A DNA stretch of 64,000 nt from Aporrectodea caliginosa (GCA_020284085.1 JACEVL010000493.1:381001-445000), one strand, 5' to 3'. Positions 44,206 through 55,930 are shown, counted from the first letter of the stretch. Notes: a model not told the origin generated them from the sequence alone. Made by a program: numbers and translations.

Positions 44206-44765
44206 CAAAACGCAGAAATAGGTAAGTGGGGGTCAAAGTCGGTTCCAGGTCAAGATCCAAAGGGGTCAGGCAGGCAGACAGGTAGGAAGACACACCTATG
44301 ACTGCCAGCGCTCCCTACGTCGACATGACCTATTACCTGTGCATTTTGTCGGCGTCGTCAAACGCCATAGGGCCTACGTAGGCCTATGTCGGATTTGCCT
44401 GTCTGGCTCCCTCTGTGTTGCCCAAAATGACCTTTCTGTGCAAATGACGAAACTCTCCTAACTGATTTGCTTTGCAAATCGAGGCCCCTGAATCAGCCGA
44501 CCCCATGCAGGCACCATCACGTGGCCCTGTCCTCGTCCTTGAGTTTAGCTCTGGCTTAGCCATCCCTCCACGCCGAGCCCGGTCTTCCCACTGATACCAC
44601 CCCTTATCCCATATAACGTAGAGTCCCCGCATACCACCATGCATCATAAGTGATCCCACAGCGTATGATAAATTGCTACGCTGATTTGCAGTTGCTTACG
44701 CAACGTAGCGCCATCTACTGAATACAACATCTTCTATATGTGAAAAATACGTCGATCTCTGATGG
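44206..44765. other. Unassigned, moderately GC-rich
   Basis: A 91-codon frame on the minus strand (44659-44384) has no motif I recognise. Confidence 0.4.
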
Positions 44766-44985
44766 AACCGCGCTCGTGAATAAGCTTGTGCCCTGCTCTT
44801 AGCTTTCAAATGGTGCTTTAGGAGTTTTGAGTTTACGATTACGATTACATGTAGTGGCCAATGGTCTGTACACGGGGACCTTAAATGGCGTGTCACCCAT
44901 TCAAATGGGCAGCGGTGATGAAGGACATCTCGCCCGATAAATTCAGTGAAAAATGAGCAGGGTCAAGGTCACGCATACACTGGAA
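44766..44985 (+). repeat. Retroelement 3' end plus a repeat shared with 47300-48835
   Basis: CGCTCGTGAATAAGCTTGTG ... ACGATTACGATTACA is the (ATTACG)-tailed 3' end. It is followed by GTACACGGGGACCTTAAA, ATTCAAATGGGCAGCG and GAAAAATGAGCAGGGTC, a unit that recurs at 47302-47379 continued at 48795-48835. Confidence 0.7.
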
Positions 44986-45135
44986 ATCCTCGAACAGTTA
45001 CATTTACATTACAACAAAATATATCGCCAGACACTTTGACTGATAGCCTACTGAACTTTACTTCTCTGGCTTTCTCATTACTTGGTTGGAAGATGTTTTG
45101 GACTGCTGCAGAGTTCTGGGCAGGCATTCTGTCTG

Positions 45136-45300
45136 TCTGATTGTATTGTATTGTATTGCAGGGCTGCCGACAGAAATTCCTCTCGGCGGGCCTGTTGTAT
45201 TGTATTTGATCATTTATAAAACGCTTCTCATAGCATAAGCCTTTCAGAAGCGCTCCCAGTGCGAGGTACTCCGAGGAAAAAGGAAGGCTTTAGGTGAGAG
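45136..45300 (-). repeat. (TGTAT) tract and LINE-type 3' end, reversed
   Basis: TTGTATTGTATTGTATTGCA, then ATAAAACGCTTCTCATAGCA and AGAAGCGCTCCCAGTGCGAG, corresponding to the reversed GCGCTCC ... GCGCTATATAAAT 3' ends. Confidence 0.5.
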
Positions 45301-45622
45301 AAAGAGGTAGAGCTGCTACTAGAAAGGATTGTAGAGCGTAGAGAAGGTGGACGTCGATTCCATATAGATAGGGACCTATGAACAAAGGACCTGGATTGAG
45401 CCATTGTGGTCCTAACACGGGGAACAAAAAGGTCAAACCGGTCAGAGGATCTGAGAGGACGCTTTGACGTGGCAGAGAGATTTTAATAGATTTAATAGAT
45501 TTAATTAGGTATAAACGTAAGATCATGATCAGGCTTCTTTCTATAGCATCCCTGACCACGTCCAAGAGATTCTGATTCAAGACTCATAAGTGTCACGGTG
45601 TCACCACATGATGGCAAGAGGG

Positions 45623-45692
45623 GACCTGCCCAGAGCCGCAGTTAGGGGGCTAAGCACCCCCTAGCCCCCCTGGCGCCGCCACTGGACCTGCC
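45623..45692. mobile_element. Miniature hAT-type insertion, 54 bp
   Basis: The element runs 45631-45684, CAGAGCCGCAGTTAGG to GGCGCCGCCACTG. A perfect 8-bp TSD, GACCTGCC, is at 45623-45630 and 45685-45692. Interior CTAAGCACCCCCTAGCCC only. Probably an internal deletion of a longer hAT. Confidence 0.8.
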
Positions 45693-45764
45693 CAACACGT
45701 GCACTGTCTGGTCTCCTGGTTGGGTCTTGGGATTCGTGCAAATCTAGTGTCTTGGGGGGGGGTA

Positions 45765-45937
45765 GGAGGTTCCAGGCACGTAGCAGAGACTTAAATTCAA
45801 GAGGAGGCAACTTCACAGACCATTGGCAAAATCCTGGTCATTGGGGTCATTAAACAATCGAAGTTCCAGTATATAAAAAAGCAAGAGGAGGCAACTGCCT
45901 CCTCGTGCCTCAATGTAGCTACGCCTATGGGAGGTAC
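45765..45937. mobile_element. hAT-type MITE, 157 bp (GAGGAGGCA family)
   Basis: The element runs 45773-45929, CAGGCACGTAGCAGAGAC to GTAGCTACGCCTATG. Flanks GGAGGTTC and GGAGGTAC match at 7 of 8. Subterminal GAGGAGGCAAC is present at both ends. Reversed copy at 59939-60102. Confidence 0.88.
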
Positions 45938-46094
45938 CCCTATGACATTAATTTTCTTCCATAAGTCTTGATCCATCACTCACGGGCAGTTACTAACCGT
46001 AGAGTCTCGCGCAGACTGAAGTGCGACTCAGATAACCAATCGGTTGCTACTTATTTTTCGACCACGTTCAAGGCTAACACGACTGCTGTTGTTG

Positions 46095-46205
46095 TAACAG
46101 GAAGAGGAGCAGGAAGAAGATGAGGAGGAAAAGAGGAGGAGGAGGAGGAAAAGAGGAAGAGAGGAGGAAAAGAGGAAGAAGCGGAGGAAAAGAAGAGGAA
46201 GAATT
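46095..46205. repeat. GGA/GAA purine tract
   Basis: GAGGAGGAAAAGAGGAAG-type low-complexity sequence. Confidence 0.9.
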
Positions 46206-46595
46206 CAATTTAGGCACACGCAGAAAGTCAGACACTGACAAACAGCAACATGAGTCGAGACACTGCGTAACTGAATCACGATACAAGTATACAATTAAAC
46301 CGCTTCATAACACAATGACGTTGAACGAGGTTCCACTGTATACCTGGACCATTTTGTTCATCTGTCGACATCAATCACCACACTGCAGTCTTAGACACAG
46401 ACAGACGGAAAACAATCAAACTCTGGAAAAGCTCGACAACATTCCCAATCCCTCTTTTCTACGATTCCTTCTCTTCATCTGGCTACCAGCTGAAGCAGCA
46501 GTGGCTCGTGCCACAATATCTGAAGCTGAAATTCACTGGCATTAGTCGTGATTTTCGATCACTTGTTGAAAACGGCTTTTAAGATGTTGAGTGTT

Positions 46596-46798
<203 letters not shown>

Positions 46799-46987
46799 AA
46801 ATCGCTTATGTCTGTAAATTTTCAGTAGGCTATGTGACAAACGGCTTAAAAGAATAGATAATTACATCATTTGCATCTATCAGAGTCAAATGGCCGTTGT
46901 CAAGAAATGATGATGATATTATGATGACATGGAGGAGGAAGAAGAAGAAGATTATGATGATGATGGCATCCTACGGTGTTGCTACTA

Positions 46988-47183
46988 GCCAAGTTCAGCG
47001 ATGGGCAAATTACTAGGTCTAATTGAATTTCAAATTACAAATTACTTTGGGACATGAAATACAATTTCAAATTACAACATACATGATAAATGTAATTGAA
47101 TTACAAATTCCAAATGATAAATTACGTGATTTCAGGTAATTTCAATTACGTAATTTCAATTACTGCCCATCCCTGGCCCAGTT
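46988..47183. mobile_element. hAT-type MITE, 180 bp (same family as 15022)
   Basis: The element runs 46996-47175, CAGCGATGGGCAAATTACT to CAATTACTGCCCATCCCTG. Flanks GCCAAGTT and GCCCAGTT match at 7 of 8. The interior is GTAATTGAATTACAAATTAC words. Confidence 0.9.
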
Positions 47184-47371
47184 AGGCCTACCTACATTGG
47201 TTAGAGAGTAGGCTGCGTGCCTGCGTCTCTTGTGCCTTAGCATGTGCACGATCGCGGTTCGCTTCCCGATGCTGGCTGATTTCAGAGATTTAAATATCGG
47301 GCCAGCACGGTCCGTACACGGGGATCTTAAAACGACTTGGCGCCTATTCAAAAGGGTAGCGATGGTGAAGG

Positions 47372-48794
47372 TTCTCACCCAGAGGCGCGTTTACAGAAAA
47401 CGGGGCCCTAGGCGCAAACATTTTTGGGGCCCTTCTGAATTTCGAAGAGTCTGAAACTCTTGTGGTGTTTAGCCTATCATGTGCAAAAACCTACAAAGTT
47501 GAACTTGAAGCCGTTTTTGAAACACACGACGCTTAAGGTGACAACAATGAAGTTTTCTCGTCCTTAATATGACCTCATTCTTGGCAGTTTTTTCAAAAAA
47601 CAAGGTACTTTTTCTTTTACATTTTCTGAGGCTGTTCATCTTAATATGCAATGTCAAAATCGCTTTCAATACCAAGTTTAAGTTTTACCTATGTCTCTAT
47701 TTTGGGGAATTTTCTCTGACGTTTTGAGCAAAATTGCTAAAGAATTCAAGAATTAAATAATTCGACAAACATAGTCTTTATCCTGCAGAGATTTGCTGGT
47801 GGCATTTACTCTTTTCAGCATTTATTCTTCGTATAGCCTAAGTTGCGTTATTGTCAACTTATTTTGATAAAGGAAAATTGATTAATTGATTGATTTTAGC
47901 GAATTCCTCAATATTGTCATTAGAGATATCTTATTTCGTTTTGCAGCTCCAGAATATTAGCAACGTTTCGTTGCGTCAGATTGTAATCAATATTTAATAC
48001 TATTAAAATTTCAATTACTTTTACTTACTGGTTATCAATACTAATAAAAGTTTTGAACACTTTAAAATGACGGAATAATCGGACTAAAGCAGGGGTTCCC
48101 AATCTTTTCTATGCCCCGCACCCCTGGGAATTGTTTCACCAATGTTTGCACCCCTACATAAGTAGGCCTATTATCACATCTGAAGACGCATAGGCCTATA
48201 CACGAAATTGTTACTACTGAAACTTTTGCTTACAAGCCTAGGCTAGCCTTAAGGCTTGTTATGTTACATGGAAAGAAACTTCTAATCTCACAGTGTTACC
48301 CATGTTTATCCTATGATCGCTAAAAAATTTATAATGTATTATCAATGCATTCTTATAATTCATACTTTCCCTTTTTGTCGCACCCTCTGAAATGACAGGT
48401 CGCATCCCCTGGGGTGCGTGCACCCCAGTTTCGAAACCTCTGGACACGTAGGCCTAAACTGCAGCAGACACCCGTTGCTGCTTGTTGCTAACAAGTTTGA
48501 TGCTATTTTACACAAAAATGAATTATTAGCCCAATTGCTGCCCAATTGAACAAAGCAATTATAAATTAGAAGAAAAAAATTCATTTACAATTACAATAAT
48601 AATAAAAGTAAATTATTCTTTGATGTGAATGCCAATCTGTAAAGAATATTAAACAAATTAAAATAATTCTAAATTTTAAAATGTTATTTTTTATTATTTA
48701 AAAAATATTTTAATTCGTTTGGGGGCCCCTCAGATTTGGGGGCCCTAGGCGCGCGCCTAGTGCGCCTACTGGTAAACGCGCCTCTGTTCTCACC
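47372..48794. mobile_element. hAT-type element, 1407 bp, non-coding, with nested copy
   Basis: The element runs 47380-48786, starting CAGAGGCGCGTTTAC and ending GTAAACGCGCCTCTG. A perfect 8-bp TSD, TTCTCACC, lies at 47372-47379 and 48787-48794. Both subterminal regions carry GGGGCCCTAGGCGC words. I recognise no transposase domain. A second hAT-like element sits inside (48090-48442). An unoccupied relative of the target exists at about 44905-44975. Confidence 0.92.
48090..48442. mobile_element. hAT-like element, 353 bp, nested
   Basis: Ends CAGGGGTTCCCAATC and GTTTCGAAACCTCTG follow the hAT pattern, with CACCCC-rich subterminal words at both ends (GCACCCCTGGG, TGCACCCCAG). The flanking 8-mers do not match convincingly, so the borders are less certain. 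Confidence 0.65.
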
Positions 48795-49484
48795 TGAAAA
48801 ATTCATTGAAAAATGAGCAGGGTCGAGGACATATAAATATGGTCGCCATAGAAAAACGCGTACATTTATATTTTCTATATTTACGTAAGAGCAACATAAA
48901 GGAATGGACTGGATTGACAATGCAGGAATTGATAAGACTGACGGAAGACAGGAGACGCTGGAGGAATATTATTCATGATGCGGCCGACCCTCGAAACGAG
49001 GATGGCTGAGAACAGAACAGAACATATTTAATCAGCTATATTTGAAGCGCGCGCTTAACCAATCCGCTATACCAAGTACAACGGTAACTAGTTTTCCTGT
49101 ACAGTTGTTAATAGCACGTTAGCAAGGTTTTACTGTACAATGAACGTTAGTGATATACGATTTCTTCTGCGTTTCTTGTTTTTAGGTCGAGGGAGGAGAG
49201 TAAGTCTGGCCGTGGTTCTGAGCAGGAGAGGCGCTCGGCGCTACAGGATGCGGTCTTGGTTTTACTGAGACCTTGATGTGTGATTTAAACAGAAGACGAT
49301 TTTATGGTTCTTGATGGGAGCTACATAAATTATGTGGCATCATTGGCTGTAGTAGGATGTTGCTGTAGCCGCCAGACAAGGACAGCTTGCTGTAGATACC
49401 ATTTTAGCATTACTTGTTTAACATCATTGTTTTATCATTGGAGGTCATGGGATACAGAATGTAGCACTCTTTCATCATAATTCC
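48795..49484. other. Continuation of the 47.3 kb repeat, then unassigned
   Basis: 48795-48835 continues the unit broken by the 1.4-kb hAT (GAAAAATGAGCAGGGTCGAG). The remainder has no recognised feature. Confidence 0.5.
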
Positions 49485-49513
49485 GATATCATCATCATCA
49501 TCATCATGATAAT

Positions 49514-49558
<45 letters not shown>

Positions 49559-49685
49559 CATCATCATCATCATCATCATCGTCATCGTCATCGTCATCAT
49601 CATCATCATCATCGTCATCGTCATCGTCATCATCATCATCATCATCATCATCACCACCACCACCACCACCGACACCACCACCACC
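49485..49685. repeat. TCA/CAG/CAC trinucleotide block
   Basis: (TCA)n, (CAG)11, (TCA)n with TCG variants, then (CAC)n, running directly into the 20-bp satellite. Confidence 0.97.
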
Positions 49686-52070
49686 TATCGGTTTGGCTAG
49701 TACTCTATCGGTTTGGCTTGTACTCTATCGGTTTGGCCTGTACTCCATCGGTTTGGCCTGTACTCTATCGGTTTGGGTTGTACTCTATCGGTTTGGCCTG
49801 TACTCTATCGGTTTGGCCTGCTCTATCGGTTTGGCGTGTACTCTATCGGTTTGGCCTGTACTCTATCGGTTTGGCCTGTACTCTATCGGTTTGGCCTGTA
49901 CTCTATCGGTTTGGCCTGTACTCTATCGGTTTGGCTTGTACTCTATCGGTTTGGTTTGTACTCTATCGGTTTGACCTGTATCGGTTTGGCCTGTACTCTA
50001 TCGGTTTGGCCTGTACTCTATCGGTTTGGCCTGTACTCTATCGGTTTGGCCTGTACTCTATCGGTTTGGCCTGTACTCTATCGGTTTGGGCCTGTACTCT
50101 ATCGGTTTGGCCTGTACTCTATCGGTTTGGCCTGTACTCTATCGGTTTGGCCTGTACTCTATCGGTTTGGTTTGTACTCTATCGGTTTGGCCTGTACTCT
50201 ATCGGTTTGGCCTGTACTCTATCGGTTTGGCCTGTACTCTATCGGTTTGGCCTGTACTCTATCGGTTTGGCGTGTACTCTATCGGTTTTTTGCCTTGTAC
50301 TCTATCGGTTTGCCTGTACTCTATCGGTTTGGCCTGTACTCTATCGGTTTGGCCTGTACTCTATCGGTTTGGCCTGTACTCTATCGGTTTGGCCTGTACT
50401 CTATCGGTTTGGCCTGTACTCTATCGGTTTGGCCTGTACTCTATCGGTTTGGCCTGTACTCTATCGGTTTGGCCTGTACTCTATCGGTTTGGCCTGTACT
50501 CTATCGGTTTGGCCTGTACTCTATCGGTTTGGCCTGTACTACTCTATCGGTTTGGCCTGTACTCTATCGGTTTGGCCTGTACTCTATCGGTTTGGCCTGT
50601 ACTCTATCGGTTTGGCCTGTACTCTATCGGTTTGGCGTGTGCTCTATCGGTTTGGCCTGTACTCTATCGGTTTGGCCGTGTACTCTATCGGTTTGGCCTG
50701 TACTCTATCGGTTTGGCCTGTACTCTATCGGTTTGGCCTGTACTCTATCGGTTTGGCGTGTACTCTATCGGTTTGGCCTGTACTCTATCGGTTTGGCCTG
50801 TACTCTATCGGTTTGGCCTGTACTCTATCGGTTTGGCCTGTACTCTATCGGTTTGGCCTGTACTCTATCGGTTTGGCCTGTACTCTATCGGTTTGGCCTG
50901 TACTCTATCGGTTTGGCCTGTACTCTATCGGTTTGGCCTGTACTCTATCGGTTTGGCCTGTACTCTATCGGTTTGGCCTGTACTCTATCGGTTTGGCCTG
51001 TACTCTATCGGTTTGGCCTGTACTCTATCGGTTTGGCCTGTACTCTATCGGTTTGGCCTGTACTCTATCGGTTTGTTTGGCCTGTACTCTATCGGTTTGG
51101 CCTGTACTCTATCGGTTTGGCCTGTACTCTATCGGTTTGGCCTGTACTCTATCGGTTTGGCCTGTACTCTATCGGTTTGGCCTGTACTCTATCGGTTTGG
51201 CCTGTACTCTATCGGTTTGGCCTGTACTCTATCGGTTTGGCGTGTACTCTATCGGTGTGGCTTGTACTCTATCGGTTTGGCCTGTACTCTATCGGTTTGG
51301 CCTGTACTCTATCGGTTTGGCCTGTACTCTATCTATCGGTTTGGCCTGTACTCTATCGTTTTATCCTGTACTCTATCCACATGGCCTGTACTCTATGGGT
51401 TTGGTCTCAACTCTATCGGGTTGGGCCTGTACTCTATCGGTTTGGCGTGTACTCTATCGGTTTGGCGTGTACTCTATCGGTTTTGTCTGTACTCTATCGG
51501 TTTGGCGTGTACTCTATCGGTTTGGCGTGTACTCTATCGGTTTGGCCTGTACTCTATCGGTTTTGGTGTACTCTATCTGTTTAGCCTGTACTCTATCGGT
51601 TTGGCGTGTACTCTATCGGTTTGGCGTGTACTCTATCGGTTTGGCCTGTACTCTATCGGTTTGGCCTGTACTCTATCGGTTTGGCCTGTACTCTATCGGT
51701 TTGGCCTGTACTCTATCGGTTTGGCCTGTACTCTATACGTTTGGCCTGTACTCTATCGGTTTGGCCTGTACTCTATCGGTTTGGTCTGTACTCTATCGGT
51801 TTGGCCTGTACTCTATCGGTTTGGCTTGTACTCTATCGATTTGGCCTGTACTCTATCGGTTTGGTCTGTACTCTATCGGTTTGTTGGCCTGTACTCTATC
51901 GGTTTTATCGTGTACTCTATCGGTTTGGCCATGTACTCTATCGGTTTGCCTGTGCTCTATCGGTTTGGCCTGTACTCTATCGGTTTGGGTTTGGCCTGTA
52001 CTCTATCGGTTTGGCCTGTACTCTATCGGTTGGTTTGGCCTGTACTCTATCGGTTTGGCTGTACTCCGTC
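49686..52070. repeat. 20-bp satellite, dense left block
   Basis: About 118 head-to-tail copies of TACTCTATCGGTTTGGCCTG. Most are exact. Variants replace GGCCTG by GGCGTG, GGCTTG or GGTTTG, and a few have 1-10 bp insertions or deletions. Because 20 is not a multiple of 3, each forward frame passes through three phases (YSIGLA, CTLSVWP, VLYRFG). No phase has a stop, so frames of 600-870 codons result. There is no start context, splice signal or codon bias; not annotated as genes. Confidence 0.98.
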
Positions 52071-54370
52071 CCCTGTACTCTTTGAAAATTTTGTACTCTA
52101 TCGGTTTGGCCTGTACTCCATCGGTTTCAAATGTACTCTATCGGTTTGGCCTGTACTCTATCGGTTTGGCCTGTACTCTATGGAGTACTTATCGGTTTGC
52201 CCTGTACTCTATCGGTTTGGCTTCTGTACTCTATCGGTTTGCGCCTGTACTCTATCGGTTTTGGCCCACTACTCTATCGGTTTGGTCCGTACTCTATCGG
52301 TTTCACTGGCCGTTAAATACAGGGTAAGACTAAAGCCGCTACTCTATCAATTTGGCCTGTACTCTATCGTGCAGAATGTACTGTATCGGTTTGGCTCTGT
52401 ACTTCACTTATCGATTTTTAAAATTGTACTCTATCGCGGTTGAAGCCTGTACTCATTTCGGTTTTTAATGCTGCGACTGCGAGTGGTGTACTCTATAAAA
52501 CCTAAAATCTCAGTTTATTTAAAGGCTGTGACTATCCGCCTGTACTCTATTCCGCAAGTACTCTATCGGTTTAGCGGTACGCTATCGGTTTGGCCTGTAC
52601 TCTATCGGTTTTGGCCTGTACTCTATCGGACATTGTACTCTATCGGTTTGGCCTGTACTCTATCATTTCCCCCCTGTACTCTATCGGTTTGGACCTGTAC
52701 TCTATCGGTTTGACATGTACTCTATCGGTCTGGCCTATACTCTATCGGTTTGGCGTGTACTCTATCGGTTTATGTGTACTCTATCGGTTTATATTGTACT
52801 CTATATGTATGTGTATGTATGTACTGTATATGTATATAGATAAATGTGTATATGTACAGGTATATGTACATATATGTACTCTATCGGTTTATATATGTAC
52901 TTTATGTATATGGCCTGTACTCTATCGGTTTGTATATATACATCTATCGGTTTATGTATACTGTATATATTTTTGTATATCGGTTTGTAAGTACTACATT
53001 TATATGCATGTACTCTATCGGTTTGGCATATTTACAGATGTATCGGTTTGGCCTGTACTCTATATATTTGGCATGTGTAAATCGGTTTGTATATATATGT
53101 ATTGTACTCTATCACATATATGTACTCTATTTGGATCTAAGTTATATGTGTACTCTATCGGTGTTGGCCTGTACTCTATACATATGGCCTGTATGTCTAT
53201 CGGTATGTATGTACTCTATCGGTTAAATATGTATATATATATGGTTTCTCAGTGAGTTGTGACTCTATCGGTTTGGCCTGTACTGCAACAAAAAAGTATT
53301 TGGCTATCCGGGGTGCATGAACCCCACATAGTATGCGGCGGTTTACTCTATAAGTTTAGGCCTACACCTGAATGAAATAGCCTGTACTCTATCGGTTTAT
53401 CAATGACATGCAGACTATATTTGGCTATGTACTCTATCGGGGGGATAATGGTTTTGGCTGTGTACTCTATCGGTTTGGCCTGTACTCTATCGGTTTGGCC
53501 TGTACTCTATCGGTTTGGCAATACTCCGGGGGGTTTGGCCTGTACTCAATGTCCAGGGGGGACAATCTATCGGTTTGGCCTGCACTCTATCCCTCAAATT
53601 CCTGTACTCTATCGGTCCGCCAAGACCTGTACTCTACAGAGAACCTGTAATTTAGGCTTGGCCTGTACTCTATCGGTTTGGAGAACATTTAGTATCGGGA
53701 TGCGTAACTCTATCGGTTTGGCGTGTATCTTATCGGTTTGCTAGGATGGTACCATCGGTTTAAATGTACTCTATCCCTTGGCCTGTACTCTAACGGTTTG
53801 GCCTGTACTCTATCGGTTTAACCTTTGTCTCTAAAGGTAACTACTCATAAGCACTCCAAAGTCCTGTACTCTATAGGTGGCGTTTTCAAATGTCCATAAC
53901 TCTATCGGTTTGGATAACTCTAAGAAAAAAATTCTGCTCTGGTGGGATTCGAACCTCATCGGTTTTGAACTTACGGTTTTCCTGCACGCTATCCACTCTG
54001 TACTCTACGGTCTTTGGAAAACTGTACTCTATCGTTTGCCTGTACTCTATGGATCTTATTCTGCATGTGTAGCCTTCTTCACTGCATACTTCGGTCATAG
54101 TATTCAAAAGTCTTCGCATCACTCATTGTTTAGATTATTTACTCTAGTAGTTTCATACACTTTCTTTCAATGTTTCTAACGGTTTGGCCTGTACTCTATC
54201 GGTTTGGCCTGACTCTAAATGATCTGACCTGTACTCGGCCCGGTTTGGCCTGTAAACTTGCGGACCGCCTGGCGGTTCCGCTAGTCTACTTCGTAATTGG
54301 CCTGTACTCTATATTTTTTCTGTACTCTATCGGTTTGGTTTAGGTATCTTTTACATCGAAATCATCAGTG
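52071..54370. repeat. 20-bp satellite, mosaic centre
   Basis: Whole and partial units (TGTACTCTATCGGTTTGG) alternate irregularly with unrelated segments. Examples: TATGTATA-rich words at 52800-53240; AATGTCCAGGGGGGACAAT inside a unit at 53548-53566, a 19-mer also present at 15210; and a reversed SINE family B head (GGTGGGATTCGAACC) at 53941, itself split by a unit piece. It could be real degeneration by template switching, or a consensus error in a long repeat. Confidence 0.85.
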
Positions 54371-55815
54371 AAAAATTTGATCTATCGGCCCAAAATGTAC
54401 TCTATCGGTTTGGCCTGTACTCTATCGGTTGGCCTGTACTCTTATCGGCCTGTACTTATCGGTTTGGCCTGTACTCTATCGGTTTGGCATGTACTCTATC
54501 GGTTTGGCTTGCCTTCGGTTTGGCCTGCAGCTTCGGTTTGCGCCTGTACTCTATCGGTTTGGCCTGTACTCTATCGGTTTGGCCTGTACTTCTTGGCCGT
54601 GGTTATCGCCCCTGCCTGTACTCTATCGGTTTGGTTTGTACTCTATCGGTTTGGCGTGTACTCTATCGGTTTGGCGTGTACACTATCGTACTCTATTGGT
54701 TTGGCCTGTACTCTATCGGTTTGGCTTGTACTCTATCGGTTTGGCTTGTACTCTATCGGTTTGGCCTGTACTCTATCGGTTTGGCGTGTACTCTATCGGT
54801 TTGGCGTGTACTCTATCGGTTTGGCCTGTACTCTATCGGGTTTGGCCTGTACTCTATCGGTTTGGCCTCTACTCTATTCTTTTTGTCCTGTACTCTAACG
54901 GTATGGCGTGTACTCTATCGGTTTCGCGTGTACTCTATCGGTCTGGCCAGTACTCTGTCAGTTTGTTTGGCCTGTACCCTATCGGTTTGGCCTTTACTCT
55001 ATCGGTTTGGCCTGTACTCTATCGTTTTGTCCTGTACTCTATCGGCATGGGCTGTACTCTATTGGTTTGGTCTGTACTCTATCGGTTGGGCCTGTACTCT
55101 ATCGGTTTGGCTTGTACTCTATCGGTTTGGCCTGTACTCTATCGGTTTGGCTTGTACTCTATCGGTTTGCCTTGTACTCTATCGGTTTGGCCTGTACTCT
55201 ATCGGTTTGGCCTATACTCTATCGATTTTGTCTGTACTCTATCGGTTTGGCGTGTACTCTATCGGTTTGGCGTGTACTCTATCGGTTTGGCTAGTACTCT
55301 ATCGGTTTGGCTTAAACTCTATCGGTTTGGCCTGTACTCTATCGGTTTGGCGTGTACTCTATCGGTTTGGCGTGTACTCTATCGGTTTGGCCTGTACTCT
55401 ATCGGTTTGGCGTGTACTCTATCGGTTTGGCTTGTACTCTATCGGTTTGGCTTGTACTCTATCGGTTTGGTCTCAACTCTATCGGTTTGGCGTGTACTCT
55501 ATCGGATTTTGTCTGTACTCTATCGGTTTGACGTGTACTCTATCGGTTTAGCCTGTACCCTAACGGTTTGGCGTGCACTCTATCGGTTTGGCGTCTACTC
55601 TAACGGTTTGGCCTGTACTCTATACGCATGGCCTGTGCTCAAACGGTTTGGCCTGTCCTTCATCGGTTTGGCCTATACTCTATCGGTTTGGCTTGCACTC
55701 TATCGGTCTTTATCGGTTTGCCTCCTGCTTTATCGGTTTGCCTTGTGCTCTTTCGGTTTGCCTCGTACTCTATCGGTTTGCCTCGTACTCTATCGGTTTG
55801 CCTCGTGCTGTATCG
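54371..55815. repeat. 20-bp satellite, dense right block
   Basis: About 70 copies, more diverged than the left block: GGCGTG, GGCTTG and CTCTAACGG variants are common, and the last units become TTTGCCTCGTGCTCTATCGG. Ends at a TTGA/TTCA microsatellite. Confidence 0.97.
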
Positions 55816-55930
55816 GATTCATTGATTTATTGATTGACTGATTGATTGATTGACTGATTGATTGATTGATTCATTCATTCATTGTTTCATTGATTCATTG
55901 ATTCATTCATTCATTCATTCATTCATTGAA
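55816..55930. repeat. TTGA/TTCA tetranucleotide tract
   Basis: ATTGATTGACTGATTGATTG changing to (ATTC)n. Forms the right border of the satellite. Confidence 0.95.

Noticed and set aside
49713..52443. Three overlapping forward reading frames of 623-869 codons
   Set aside because: They are phases of one 20-bp tandem repeat without stops. There is no codon bias, start context or domain. Treated as satellite.
54368..55841. Reading frames of up to 470 codons in the right satellite block
   Set aside because: Same 20-bp unit effect as in the left block.
49485..55930. CRISPR-like array
   Set aside because: The 20-bp repeat has no spacers in the dense blocks, the mosaic inserts are irregular, and the window is clearly eukaryotic.
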